This document shows positions 34,304-43,688 of a stretch of 64,000 bases of DNA, in pieces. The notes beneath the pieces are model-generated. The model was not told the origin of the DNA and did not search any database. It saw only the letters and a program-made list of their open reading frames with translations. Position 1 is the stretch's first letter. Each line of letters opens with the position of its first letter. The position numbers and the translations under genes are program-made. Source of the DNA: Prevotellaceae bacterium (lineage in GTDB: Bacteria; Bacteroidota; Bacteroidia; Bacteroidales; Muribaculaceae). Location: contig JAETNS010000005.1 of the NCBI GenBank assembly GCA_021772015.1, positions 124,001 through 188,000 of the forward strand, read 5' to 3'.

Positions 34304-35737
34304 TTATTCCTCGGTGGTTTTGGGCTTGCGGGGTTTGCGGGGAGCTTTGGGCTTGGCTTCCTTGGTCGCCTTGGTTTCCTTCTTGGGGGATTTTTCAGGG
34401 GCGGCGGCTTTTTCGCGGAGTAGATGCTCCTCGTTTAGGTGCTCTTCGTTGAGGCGGTAGGTGGCGACTTCCTTATTGAGGGTCTCGATCTCGCGGGCCT
34501 GGTTGCGGATGGTGGTCAGCAGGGAGTTCAGCTCCTCATCCTCGATGTTCATCGGGTACTGCTCCTCTACGCGTACGATGAAGTCTGCCAGCACGTTCAT
34601 GTAGTTGGTGAACGCCTGGAATGGGGTCTCGTAGGGGGAGAATGCAGCATGGGAAGAGCCATCGGCGAAATGCTTCGTCGACATATAGAAGAGGTGGTCC
34701 GATGCCTGCAGGCGACCCCAGTCCTGTTTGAGCTGGCGGTTGTCGCACAGGCGTACGCGCTCGGCGATCGAGTAAAGCTTGTTGAACGCCTCGTTCTGTA
34801 GCTTGTTGCCGAGCCAAGCTGACGTGTCGCGGGCTTCGTCGGCCCATGACATCGGGAACGGCACCGAGATCTCATCTATAGCCTTGAAGGTCTTGACAGC
34901 CTCCGACGGGGTCATGAACTGTACTCCTCTCTCGGCGGCGAAGCGGGGGAGAGCCTCCAGGAACTGGAAGATGCCGGTTTCGCGGCGTTGGAATTCTCCG
35001 AATGTCTCCAGGTTCATGAAGAGGTTGAACACCTGCTCCTCCTGGGGGGTGTCGGCGATCCAGCTGACATATTTGTCAGCGGTCAGAGGATATTCATTCC
35101 AGTTCGTGTTGGAGAACCGCGACGAGATGTCATCGGAAAGCTTGTCGTTCTTGAGCAACAGCTTAAGTTTCGGGGCGGAGGCGGCGCAATAGACATAGTT
35201 GGGTGATTTCCATCCAAGGATATGCTTGGCACCTTCGGTTATGCACCCCTTGAATCCCATTGCGAGGATCTGCGGGGCGATCTCGTCGGAGTAGATAAGC
35301 TCGGAGTTGCGGAAGACTTTCGGTGTCTGGCCGAACAGTTCCTTGATCTTGGCGGTGTGGAGATTGACCTGTATGCGGAATTCCTCCGGATCGGTCAGTG
35401 AGGCCAGCGAATGATCGTATGTCTCGGCGAGGAACTCGACTTTGCCTGTGTCGGCGAGCTTTTTCAGCAGGTCGAGGAATTCGGGGACATACTGCTCGAT
35501 CTGCTCCAATGCCACACCGGTGACGGAGATCGCGCAGCGGAACGCCCCTTTGGTCTCCTCGATCATGCGCAGGAGGCTTTCGGCGGCGGGGATGTAGCTG
35601 TTGCGGGCTATGCGGGAGATGATATCGTCGTTGGCGAAGTCATCATAATAGTAATGGTCGTTGCCGATGTCAAAAAAGCGATATCTCTTGAGACGGAACG
35701 GCTGGTGGATCTGGAAATAGAAGCAAACTGCTTTCAT
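34304..35737 (-). CDS. Glycoside hydrolase family 57 (alpha-amylase or branching-type)
   Basis: GH57 enzymes act on alpha-glucans. The 477-residue protein starts MKAVCFYFQIHQPFRLKRY, the typical N-terminal H-Q-P motif. It contains VEFLAETYDHSLASL and a VFRNSELIYSDEIAPQI stretch that would hold the nucleophile glutamate, then the later region VYCAASAPKLKLLL. The last about 40 residues are a Lys/Pro/Ala-rich low-complexity tail (EKSPKKETKATKEAKPKAPR), not part of the fold. It is the third gene of a glycogen operon, 28 bases after the GT4 gene. Cytosolic glycogen processing is the likely role. Confidence 0.9.
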   Translation of the reverse strand: MKAVCFYFQIHQPFRLKRYRFFDIGNDHYYYDDFANDDIISRIARNSYIPAAESLLRMIEETKGAFRCAISVTGVALEQIEQYVPEFLDLLKKLADTGKVEFLAETYDHSLASLTDPEEFRIQVNLHTAKIKELFGQTPKVFRNSELIYSDEIAPQILAMGFKGCITEGAKHILGWKSPNYVYCAASAPKLKLLLKNDKLSDDISSRFSNTNWNEYPLTADKYVSWIADTPQEEQVFNLFMNLETFGEFQRRETGIFQFLEALPRFAAERGVQFMTPSEAVKTFKAIDEISVPFPMSWADEARDTSAWLGNKLQNEAFNKLYSIAERVRLCDNRQLKQDWGRLQASDHLFYMSTKHFADGSSHAAFSPYETPFQAFTNYMNVLADFIVRVEEQYPMNIEDEELNSLLTTIRNQAREIETLNKEVATYRLNEEHLNEEHLLREKAAAPEKSPKKETKATKEAKPKAPRKPRKPKTTEE

Positions 35738-35765
35738 GGGTCAGGTTGTTGTCTTGTGTCGTGGG

Positions 35766-37028
35766 TTAGTTTCTGTTGAGGACTTTGTTGTAGATGTCTA
35801 TGACCTTGCGTCCGGCCTTGTCCCAGGTTATCTGGTTGACCTCATGGAGGCCGTCTTCGCTAAGCTGGCGGTGCATCGCCGGGTATGTCACGATGGAATA
35901 TATCGCGTCGGCCATCGCGTCGACATCCCAGTAGTCGGTCTTGATGACATTGTTGAGGATCTCGGCGCAACCGCTCTGCTTGGAGATGATCGAGGGGACA
36001 CCCATCTGCATCGCCTCCAGCGGTGAGATCCCGAACGGCTCGGAGACGGACGGCATGACATAGACATCCGACGCTTTCAGCATCTCGTATACCTGCTTCC
36101 CTTTCTGGAAACCGGGGAAGTGGAAACGGTCGGCGATTCCGCGCTCGGCGGCCAGAGTGATCATCTTGTCCATCATGTCGCCTGAACCGGCCATCACGAA
36201 TCGGACATTGTGATTGTTTTTCAATACCTTGGCTGCGGTCTCTACGAAATATTCCGGGCCCTTCTGCATGGTTATGCGACCCAGGAAGGTGACGATCTTG
36301 TCTTTGGGTTTCTCGACCTGCACATTGAGGTATTCCTCGCTAAGGGGGGTGACGGCGTTGTGGACGGTCGTCACCTTGGCCGGATCGATGCCGTATTTCT
36401 CGATCACTGTCTGGCGCGTCAGGTTGGAGACTGTTATGATATGGTCGGCGTGGGTCATGCCGTCGCGCTCGATGCCGAAGACCGTCGGGTTGACATTGCC
36501 TCGCGAACGGTCGTAGTCGGTAGCATGTACATGGATGACCAGCGGTTTGCCTGTCACCTGCTTGGCGTGGATGCCGGCGGGATATGTCAGCCAGTCATGG
36601 GAGTGGATGACATCGCAGGGGATGGTGCGGGCGATGACCCCGGCGACGATCGAGTAGTTGTTGATCTCCTCCAGAAGGTTGTCGGGATATCGGCCGGAGA
36701 ACTCGATGCATCCCAGATCATTGGTGCGCATGTAGTTGAAATCGGCGTAGATATGGTCGCGCAGGCGGAAGTACAGGTCGGGATCCATTACCTTGCCGAT
36801 GCGGCTCTCGACATATTCGCGGCTCACGTCACGCCACGCCACAGGGGTCTGTGACGCGCCGATGATGTTGGCGAAATGGCGTTCCTCGTCGCCGAAAGGC
36901 TTCGGTATGACGAAAGTGATATCCATGTCGCCACACTCCCACATGCCCTTGGTCAGGCCATAGCTGGCGGTTCCCAAACCGCCGAGGATGTGAGGGGGAA
37001 ACTCCCATCCGAACATTAATGCTTTCAT
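35766..37028 (-). CDS. GT4-type glycosyltransferase, likely glycogen synthase
   Basis: This 420-residue protein has the GT-B fold. The N-terminal motif is FGWEFPPHILGGLGTASYGL, with DVIHSHDWLTYPAGIHA. The C-terminal donor domain has VTFLGRITMQKGPEYFVETA and VMPSVSEPFGISPLEAMQMG, with the E-x7-E motif of GT4. Bacteroidota use this synthase-like protein in the cluster GDE-GT4-GH57. It lies 23 bases after the debranching-enzyme gene. ADP- or UDP-glucose is the expected donor; this cannot be told from sequence alone. Confidence 0.87.
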   Translation of the reverse strand: MKALMFGWEFPPHILGGLGTASYGLTKGMWECGDMDITFVIPKPFGDEERHFANIIGASQTPVAWRDVSREYVESRIGKVMDPDLYFRLRDHIYADFNYMRTNDLGCIEFSGRYPDNLLEEINNYSIVAGVIARTIPCDVIHSHDWLTYPAGIHAKQVTGKPLVIHVHATDYDRSRGNVNPTVFGIERDGMTHADHIITVSNLTRQTVIEKYGIDPAKVTTVHNAVTPLSEEYLNVQVEKPKDKIVTFLGRITMQKGPEYFVETAAKVLKNNHNVRFVMAGSGDMMDKMITLAAERGIADRFHFPGFQKGKQVYEMLKASDVYVMPSVSEPFGISPLEAMQMGVPSIISKQSGCAEILNNVIKTDYWDVDAMADAIYSIVTYPAMHRQLSEDGLHEVNQITWDKAGRKVIDIYNKVLNRN

Positions 37029-37051
37029 GTTTCAGTCGGTTTGTTCAGGGG

Positions 37052-38995
37052 TCAGTCGTTGAATTTCTTAAGTGTGCGGATAGTGCGCAGCACCTCCGCT
37101 ATGTTTGTGGCGTGGGAGATAGCTCCACGGTTGGTGTAGGGGGGATTGCCGTCATATAGCTGCGACAGCGAGCCTATACAGCCGTTGGACATGTCCTCCT
37201 CGAAACCGATCATCATGCGGTCGATGTAGCTTACCCCGCTGTGGCCGAATACCTTGAGATATGCGTCGGCATAGAATCCCATAAGCCAGGGGCGTACCGG
37301 GCCGTTGTGGAGGGCGCATTCTCGCTCTTCGGGAGAACCCAGATAGTTGGGACGGTAGCCGTAGCTCTTGGGGGAGAGAGTGCGCAGCCCCTTGGGGGTC
37401 AGCAGCTCCCTTGTCACGACATCCAGGACACCCTTGCGTTGGCGACGGTCGAGAGGGGAGTAGTCGAGTCCGATGGCAATCGCCATGTTGGGGCGTACCG
37501 ATGGGTCGGCATAGTTGCCGTTGACGTAGTCGTAGAGATAGCCGAAGTCGTTCAGGAATGTCTTGATGAAGGCTTTTCCGGCTTTCTCTGCTGTCTCCAG
37601 CCACCTCTCGCGTGCGTCGGCCAGATCCGGAAGCCCTTCGGTGAGATCTGCAGCAAACATCAGGGCGTTGTACCACAGGGCGTTCAGCTCCACCAGCAGA
37701 CCTGTGCGCGGCACCACCGGATGGCCGTTCCAGACGGAGTTCATCCATGACGCGGGAACCACAGATCCGTCGGTAGAGATAAGGCCGTCTTCCTGAAGGA
37801 ACAGGTTGGGGTGTTTGCCGTCAAGGGTGAATTCAAGCAATGATGTGACGAGCTGCCCGTATTTCTCTGCTGCTGCGTCTTTACCGTAGTTCCTGGCATA
37901 TTGCTGCACGGCCCATATGGCCCATGCGGGGATATCCGGGAGATTGATTCCGTGGATTTTTGGATCCTCCTCAAGCGTCTCCATGAAGTGCTGCAGGGCA
38001 TCGGCAGCGGTCTCCATGATTTTCTCGTAGTCCTCACGGTGTCCTATGGCGATAGTGTTTCCGGGCAGCGACATGAAAGTGTTGCGGGCGAGGATTTTGC
38101 CCCAGGGGTAGCCCGAGAGCATGTATTCCTTGTCTCCCTCTTTCAAGTAAAGCTGCTTGGCTGCGTTTTTCAGGCAGTTGTAGAAGCTCGAACGGGCGGT
38201 GCGGGAGGCTATCTCCGCCTCATACATACCTTTGAGGGAGCGGGGACTCACTTCCGACAGCCCGGCGGAGAAGATGATCGACTCCCCTTTCTTGATGTTG
38301 ACCTGGAAATATCCCGGTACCCAGAGGTCTTCGCAATAGGGTACTCCCCGGTCCATGTCCTTGACATACTCGATGTTGTTATACCAATGCGGTTCGTAGA
38401 CAAACTCCGGCTTGCGGGTGAGCTGCATGTATAAGGTCGGATATCCGGGATACAGGCAGCATGCGATTCCATTGTTTATCGGCGTGCACTCCTTGTTGAG
38501 CGTGTCGTTGGCCATGCAAAGGGCGTTGCTTTCGCGGAACGCCAGGAAGGGGCGGAACTGGAGGGTTGTGGGGGAATGCGCGTCGACCAGAGTGTATCGG
38601 ATAAGGATGCGGTTCTCGTGCTGGATGAAAATTTTCTCCTTGGTCAGGATCACGCCTCCCACGCGATAGGTTGTGCGGGGCACGCTTTCACAGTCAAACT
38701 CGCGGATGTATTTGTGGCCGTTTGGATTGTAGACTCCACCCTGATAGCGGTGAAGCCCCAGGTTGAAAGGAGCCCCATGCTGTATGACTGTCTCGTCGAG
38801 TGACGACAATAGGACATGAGGGTTGTAGTCTCCGTCACCCAGAGGGACCACCAGCAGCCCGTGCTGCTTGCGGGTGTTGCAATCCACGATGGATGTGCAA
38901 TGATAAGCCCCCGCTTGATTTGTCCGGAGCATCTCTTTTGGCAGGGATTGCTCGAGATTGATCATCAGGTTCTTATCAAACTTGAGATAACTCAT
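37052..38995 (-). CDS. Glycogen debranching enzyme (amylo-alpha-1,6-glucosidase type)
   Basis: This 647-residue cytosolic enzyme is predicted to remove alpha-1,6 branches. The N-terminal domain (GAYHCTSIVDCNTRKQHGLL) is the GDE_N type. The C-terminal (alpha/alpha)6 domain has YMLSGYPWGKILARNTFMSL, LFLQEDGLISTDGSVVPASW, NSVWNGHPVVPRTGLLVELN and YRPNYLGSPEERECALHNGP. It is the first gene of the glycogen operon and is preceded by a hairpin-rich leader. No clear TAnnTTTG promoter was identified in 38996-39146. Confidence 0.9.
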   Translation of the reverse strand: MSYLKFDKNLMINLEQSLPKEMLRTNQAGAYHCTSIVDCNTRKQHGLLVVPLGDGDYNPHVLLSSLDETVIQHGAPFNLGLHRYQGGVYNPNGHKYIREFDCESVPRTTYRVGGVILTKEKIFIQHENRILIRYTLVDAHSPTTLQFRPFLAFRESNALCMANDTLNKECTPINNGIACCLYPGYPTLYMQLTRKPEFVYEPHWYNNIEYVKDMDRGVPYCEDLWVPGYFQVNIKKGESIIFSAGLSEVSPRSLKGMYEAEIASRTARSSFYNCLKNAAKQLYLKEGDKEYMLSGYPWGKILARNTFMSLPGNTIAIGHREDYEKIMETAADALQHFMETLEEDPKIHGINLPDIPAWAIWAVQQYARNYGKDAAAEKYGQLVTSLLEFTLDGKHPNLFLQEDGLISTDGSVVPASWMNSVWNGHPVVPRTGLLVELNALWYNALMFAADLTEGLPDLADARERWLETAEKAGKAFIKTFLNDFGYLYDYVNGNYADPSVRPNMAIAIGLDYSPLDRRQRKGVLDVVTRELLTPKGLRTLSPKSYGYRPNYLGSPEERECALHNGPVRPWLMGFYADAYLKVFGHSGVSYIDRMMIGFEEDMSNGCIGSLSQLYDGNPPYTNRGAISHATNIAEVLRTIRTLKKFND

Positions 38996-39044
38996 TAGGT
39001 TTTAGAGGTTTGTTATGTTAGTATTTGTGTTGGCATTTGTCACC

Positions 39045-39071
39045 GTCGCGCGTACGGGAGGTACGCGCGAC
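39045..39071 (-). other. Perfect GC-rich hairpin in the leader of the glycogen operon
   Basis: GTCGCGCGTAC (39045-39055) and GTACGCGCGAC (39061-39071) form a perfect 11-bp stem around a 5-base loop. It lies 50-76 bases upstream of the debranching-enzyme ATG. No T-run follows on the minus strand. It may be a leader regulatory structure or an operator. Confidence 0.5.
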
Positions 39072-39146
39072 AGGAATAAGGTCGGATATGACTACGAAAA
39101 TACAATATTTTTTGCGAGATTGCAAATTATTACTGCTAATTTAGCA

Positions 39147-39182
39147 TAAAAAATAAGTTTCCTCCAGTCGGAAGAAACTTAT
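39147..39182 (-). terminator. Rho-independent terminator of the acyl-CoA synthetase gene
   Basis: On the minus strand ATAAGTTTC pairs with GAAACTTAT, continued by TCC/GGA after one mismatch, around a 4-base loop (39182-39153). TTTTTT (39152-39147) follows. It lies 50 bases past the stop at 39232. Confidence 0.82.
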
Positions 39183-39231
39183 GTGTTATTAAACGATGTT
39201 TTTTAGCCTGAAACTTCGGGCCGTGGCCTGG

Positions 39232-41037
39232 TCAGGCATACATCGCCTCGATTTCGTTGGCGTAACGGCGGTTGATCACCGGGCGACGTATCTTCAGGGT
39301 GTTGGTCAGCTCGCCGTTCTCCATGGAGAATTCCCTCGGCAGGAGGGTGAATTTCTTGATTTTCTCGAAAGAGGCCAGACCTTCCTGCAAGGCTTCGATG
39401 CGCCGTCCGATCATGTCCATGATCTGACTGTTTTTCAGAAGCTCTTCAAGTGACTGGTACTGTATTTTCTTGCGGCGGGCATATTCTTTGACAGCCTCGA
39501 TGGCGGGAACGATTATGGCGGTGACATATTTCCGGCTGTCGCCTATCACAGCGACCTGATCGATGTATTTGTCCTCTCCCAGCCGGCTCTCGATCGCCTG
39601 CGGGGCGATGTATTTGCCATTTGAAGTCTTGAAGAGGTCTTTCAGGCGGTCGGTTAGCACCAGCGCGCCGCTGCTGTCGATGCGTCCGGCATCTCCCGTG
39701 CGGAACCATCCGTCAGGGGTGAAAACCGCCGCCGTCTCTTCCGGCTTGTTGAAATATCCCCGCATTACCGTAGGTCCTTTGACAAGGATTTCATTCTCAT
39801 CTCCGATCTTCACCTCTATTCCGGGCAGTACGGTGCCGATCGATCCTATCTCGTAGCCGACATAGGGGAAGCAGCTGACGGTGGCGGTAGTCTCCGACAG
39901 GCCGTATCCGATGACGAGGTTGATATCCATCGCGTGGAAGAACTCCACGATGGCGCTGCTGAGGGGCGCGCCTGCGGTGGGGAAGAGGTTGCCGTTGGTC
40001 ACCCCCATCGCTTTCTTGACGGTCGAGAACACCTTCTTTTCATAGAAGCGGTATCGGGCTTCGAGAAGACGCGGCACGGGGAGGCCGAGACGTTTGTAAT
40101 GGAGGTTGCGTTTGCGGCCGACCTTCAGGGCGTGGGCACAGAACCACCGGCCCACGGCGCTCATGCGGCTCATCTTCTCCTGTATGGCGGTGTATGCCTT
40201 TTCCCAGAATCTGGGGACAGAACACATGCAGGTGGGATTCACCTCTTTGATTGTGTCTTGTATTATACGCGGGTCACGGTTGACATAAACCTGTATGGCC
40301 GAGTCGAGGCAGAAATATGTCCACGCCTTTTCGAATATGTGGCTCAACGGAAGGAAGCAGAGCGACGTGTCGCGGTCGGAGAGAGAGGTTAGGACCTGAT
40401 GGTGGATCTCCAAAGCGGCGTTGAAACAGCTGTGTGGAAGTATGGCTCCTTTCGGCTCGCCGGTGGTCCCGGAGGTGTAGAGCAATGTGGCGACATCCTC
40501 AGGCACAGCGCGGGCGGTGCGGGCTTCGACCTCGGCGCGGCACGCGTCGGTGGCGGCTTCCCCGAGTTTCAGTAGCCGGCTGAAAGTCATCGAGGATTTG
40601 TCATCGTTGTCGATCTCAACCTCGTCATAGACGATTATCTGGCGCAAAGCCTTCACATTTGCCGCTACTTTTCGGGCGATCTCATATTGGCTTTTTGTCC
40701 CGACAAAGATTATTGCAGCTCCGGAGTCACGGACGATATATTCCACCTGTTCCTGGGAGGATGTCGAGTATATCGATACCGTCACTGCCCGGTTGGCGAA
40801 ACATCCGAAGTCGGTGGCGAGGATCTTGGGGTCGTTGTGAGAAAAGACAGCTACGCGCTCCTCCTCTTTCACTCCGAGGATTTCGAGGGCGCAGGCCACT
40901 TTTGAGGAGGCTTCAGCCAGCTTTCCCCATGAGATGGGACTCCATTTGCCGGGGGCTGTGCGCTCCCACAGGGCTGCGCGTTCGGATGAATAGGCGCTTA
41001 TCTGGCGCTGTATGAGTGTAGTCAGTATATTGGCCAT
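39232..41037 (-). CDS. Long-chain fatty acid-CoA ligase (AMP-dependent synthetase)
   Basis: The enzyme activates fatty acids to acyl-CoA through an acyl-adenylate. The 601-residue protein has the P-loop LLYTSGTTGEPKGA (185-198), VIGYGLSETTATVSCFPY, DGWFRTGDAGRID and the C-terminal LTDRLKDLFKTSNGKYIAPQ hinge motif. It resembles the FadD15/AMP-dependent ligase group common in Bacteroidota. It is monocistronic: a terminator follows it, and an inverted-repeat element lies directly before it. Confidence 0.92.
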   Translation of the reverse strand: MANILTTLIQRQISAYSSERAALWERTAPGKWSPISWGKLAEASSKVACALEILGVKEEERVAVFSHNDPKILATDFGCFANRAVTVSIYSTSSQEQVEYIVRDSGAAIIFVGTKSQYEIARKVAANVKALRQIIVYDEVEIDNDDKSSMTFSRLLKLGEAATDACRAEVEARTARAVPEDVATLLYTSGTTGEPKGAILPHSCFNAALEIHHQVLTSLSDRDTSLCFLPLSHIFEKAWTYFCLDSAIQVYVNRDPRIIQDTIKEVNPTCMCSVPRFWEKAYTAIQEKMSRMSAVGRWFCAHALKVGRKRNLHYKRLGLPVPRLLEARYRFYEKKVFSTVKKAMGVTNGNLFPTAGAPLSSAIVEFFHAMDINLVIGYGLSETTATVSCFPYVGYEIGSIGTVLPGIEVKIGDENEILVKGPTVMRGYFNKPEETAAVFTPDGWFRTGDAGRIDSSGALVLTDRLKDLFKTSNGKYIAPQAIESRLGEDKYIDQVAVIGDSRKYVTAIIVPAIEAVKEYARRKKIQYQSLEELLKNSQIMDMIGRRIEALQEGLASFEKIKKFTLLPREFSMENGELTNTLKIRRPVINRRYANEIEAMYA

Positions 41038-41060
41038 ATCGGAAACCTTCGGTTTTGTCC

Positions 41061-41285
41061 TTATAATGAAGTCATTTAAACTTTTTCTTAAACTTATTCT
41101 TCTTTGCGCTTTTTGCCTCTTTTTTAGCCATTTTTACCCTCATTTTATTTCCACGCTTCGCTGAAAGCGACCAAGGTCGATAACGGCGCGATGCCAGCAT
41201 CGCTCTCCTCAAATTCGGATAAAACAGACTAAAAACAGTCTAAAAATCGCTGTGAAGAAAAAGTTTAATGACTTCTATAATAAAA
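41061..41285. mobile_element. MITE-like element 2 with imperfect terminal inverted repeats
   Basis: The segment GAAGTCATT..AAACTTTTTCTT at 41068-41089 recurs in reverse complement at 41255-41275 with a single-base gap; matching continues weakly outwards. Inside are hairpins CGCTT/AAGCG, GCGATG-CCAG-CATCGC (41188-41203) and AGACT/AGTCT (41227-41242). The layout (ends, GCGnnG hairpin, then a CTCTCCTC stretch) parallels the element at 33971-34157. No protein is encoded. The rest of the gap (41286-41472) holds nothing recognisable. Confidence 0.45.
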
Positions 41286-41472
41286 ACAAATCCCGGAAGC
41301 TAAAGTTATCATTAGTGTAAGGAGGGGTTGAAACTCTCCAAAATTGGTGCAAAGTTAGCCCATTTGGCCGTAAAGGGAGGCGTGAAAGCACCTCTTTCCG
41401 ACGTGGAGTTAACAATTATTTGCAATCATCAGGAGGCCCGGACGGTCGGAAGAGCCGTATGGGGATCGCTTG

Positions 41473-43122
41473 TCAAGGACGTGGCGACAGCAGACGGCGG
41501 TACTCTTCGGGATCGTTGGCGATTTCCAGCCCCTTGACGTATACGGGGTTAAGCACCGGATTCACGACCTTGAAATAGGTCTGGGTCTCGAACAGGTCAC
41601 GTCCGATGATTCCTTTTAGGATCGTCTCGATGGTCTTTCTGGATATCTCGAGCTGTTCGGGATTCAGTTTGACCGAATCGGTCTCGCCCAGACGTACCAT
41701 CTCGTCGATCATGGCGGGAGTGATGTTGAAGTTCTCCAAAAAGCTTCTTTCTGTGGGATAAAGCTTCTTCAGCTCCTTCCGGTTGTCGTCGACATATGAT
41801 ATGGCGAATCGGTTGAGTATTCCTTTGGCTGTCAGGTCGCGGTAGTACACGGAATAGCCGGTAGTGTCGACAGGGACAAAGACATCAGGCATCACACCGC
41901 CGCCTCCATAGACTGTACGGCCTGTACGTAAGGTCGAATATTTCTCCGAGTCGGAGAAGTGGATGGAATCTGCTGATGTGAACTCCCCTGATTCGTAGCG
42001 GTGGAGGATATCTTTGCGGTATTCATCGCTTTTGCCTCGCTCATAGGGCTTCTGGATGCAACGCCCGGATGGGGTATGGTATTTCGAGACAGTCAGCCGT
42101 ATCATAGAGCCGTCAGGGAAGGGGAACGGTCTCTGGACCAGCCCTTTGCCGAATGTCCGGCGACCGACAATTACTCCTCTGTCATGGTCTTGCAACGCTC
42201 CGGCGGTGATCTCGCTGGCTGATGCGGAGTATTGGTTGACAAGCACGACCACGCGGCCGTCTTTGAATTCCCCGTCGCGTTCGGTAGCATAGAAATGCTC
42301 TCCCATCGAAGGAGACTTGGTGTATACTACCAGGTCGTTGCGGTTGAGGAATCTCGCGCCGAGGTCTATGGCGGATCCGAGCAGGCCACCTCCATTGTCC
42401 TGCAGGTCAAGGACGAGGTTTTTCATCCCCTGCTTGCGCAGTTTCGCCATCGCCTCGGAAATCTCCTTGGGGGTTGATTCGGAGAATCGCGACAAGCGGA
42501 TGTAGCCGGTGGTAGGATCAGCCATGTAGGCCGCGTCAATGCTGTAGACGGGTATATCGTCGCGGACGACAAGGAAGTCGATCGGATCGGCCACCCCTTT
42601 GCGCAGTATCTTCAGTTTCACGGGAGTGCCTTTCGGTCCGCGAAGTATCTTTATTATGCCGGAATTGGGGCGTTTCACACCCGAAATGATCGAGTCATCG
42701 GCCTGGATGAGGCGGTCTCCGGGAAGAATGCCTACCTTCTCCGACGGCCCTCCCGATGTTGTCTGAATGACATAGAGGGTATCGTTGAGCATGTTGAACT
42801 GTATGCCAATGCCGGAGAAATTGCCGTCGAGCGGGGTTGTCAGCTCCTTGGTCTCCTCGGGATCGGAATAGGTGGAGTGGGGATCGAGGGTGGCGAGCAT
42901 GGCCTTTATGGCCTCCTCGGCGAGTTGGTCGGAGTTGACCGTGTCGACATAACAGGCCTCGATTATCTTCTCTGCCTGGGCAATCTTGTTGGCGGCAGGC
43001 ATTTTGAGCGGACCGCCCCCGCGCCCGGCGAGAAGTGACAGCAGATCTGTCTGGGCGGTTGCGGGGAAGAAGATACATGCCGCTGTGAGGGCGGCCAGTA
43101 TTGAGATAGTGAATCTATTCAT
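41473..43122 (-). CDS. S41-family C-terminal processing peptidase (CtpA/Prc-like)
   Basis: This is a periplasmic serine protease with a PDZ domain. The ATG at 43122 follows AAGGA by 7 bases and begins the signal peptide MNRFTISILAALTAACIFF. The PDZ region is GIGIQFNMLNDTLYVIQTTS to LPGDRLIQADDSI (about 95-170). The S41 core has LVLDLQDNGGGLLGSAIDLG, the catalytic serine in QYSASASEITAGAL and the lysine in GRRTFGKGLVQRP. The C-terminal part (YVDDNRKELKKLYP) is typical of Bacteroidota. It lies 10 bases after coaD and is probably co-transcribed. Confidence 0.93.
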   Translation of the reverse strand: MNRFTISILAALTAACIFFPATAQTDLLSLLAGRGGGPLKMPAANKIAQAEKIIEACYVDTVNSDQLAEEAIKAMLATLDPHSTYSDPEETKELTTPLDGNFSGIGIQFNMLNDTLYVIQTTSGGPSEKVGILPGDRLIQADDSIISGVKRPNSGIIKILRGPKGTPVKLKILRKGVADPIDFLVVRDDIPVYSIDAAYMADPTTGYIRLSRFSESTPKEISEAMAKLRKQGMKNLVLDLQDNGGGLLGSAIDLGARFLNRNDLVVYTKSPSMGEHFYATERDGEFKDGRVVVLVNQYSASASEITAGALQDHDRGVIVGRRTFGKGLVQRPFPFPDGSMIRLTVSKYHTPSGRCIQKPYERGKSDEYRKDILHRYESGEFTSADSIHFSDSEKYSTLRTGRTVYGGGGVMPDVFVPVDTTGYSVYYRDLTAKGILNRFAISYVDDNRKELKKLYPTERSFLENFNITPAMIDEMVRLGETDSVKLNPEQLEISRKTIETILKGIIGRDLFETQTYFKVVNPVLNPVYVKGLEIANDPEEYRRLLSPRP

Positions 43123-43132
43123 TGTAATTTCC

Positions 43133-43630
43133 TTAAGGAATGAATTGTTGGTATGGCGCGCCAAACCGGGCAAGTTCCCTTATCAGGGAGGAACTCACGG
43201 CGGCGAGTTCCGGCAACGCGGGTATGAAGACAGTCTCTATGGCTCCGGCCGTTATCAGCCTGTTCGCGTCGGCCATGTTGCGTTCATATTCAAAGTCTGC
43301 GACAGAGCGGACACCGCGCAGTAGATATCCGGCTCCGCATTGTCGGGCGAAATCAGTGGCAAGTCCACTGAAACTCTCCGTTATGACTCGCGGTTGGCCG
43401 GCATAGACTTTGCGGATCGCGTTCAGACGATGTTCAAGAGGCATCCACGGTTGCTTGGCAGTGTTGACTCCCAGCCCGATTACCACGGTGTCAAAAAGAC
43501 ACAGGGCGCGGTCGACTATCGATTTGTGGCCGATCGTGAAAGGGTCGAACGAACCCGCGAAAAGCGCGACGCGCTTTACGGGAGGGGCGGCCTCCGATTG
43601 TCTGTCTTTTCTTGTCGATTGACTGTCCAT
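43133..43630 (-). CDS. coaD: Pantetheine-phosphate adenylyltransferase
   Basis: CoaD makes dephospho-CoA from 4'-phosphopantetheine and ATP. The 165-residue protein has the nucleotidyltransferase motif AGSFDPFTIGHKSIV (25-39), LLRGVRSVADFEYE (the phosphopantetheine site) and VSSSLIRELA near the end. The first about 18 residues are extra and polar; no better start was found. It lies 58 bases after parE and directly before the S41 protease, an order often seen in Bacteroidales. Confidence 0.95.
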   Translation of the reverse strand: MDSQSTRKDRQSEAAPPVKRVALFAGSFDPFTIGHKSIVDRALCLFDTVVIGLGVNTAKQPWMPLEHRLNAIRKVYAGQPRVITESFSGLATDFARQCGAGYLLRGVRSVADFEYERNMADANRLITAGAIETVFIPALPELAAVSSSLIRELARFGAPYQQFIP

Positions 43631-43688
43631 TGTATGTTAGACCGCCGATGGGCCTGAAAGTCAAATCTGAATAAATCTTAACAGCGGA

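Noticed and set aside
38996-39146. Promoter for the glycogen operon (ATAATTTG near 39125-39132)
   Set aside because: The box is one base short of TAnnTTTG and no -33 element fits, so it was not called.
41328-41537. Plus-strand open frame of 69 codons upstream of the S41 protease 3' end
   Set aside because: It overlaps the protease end, has no ribosome-binding site and ends in non-protein-like sequence.
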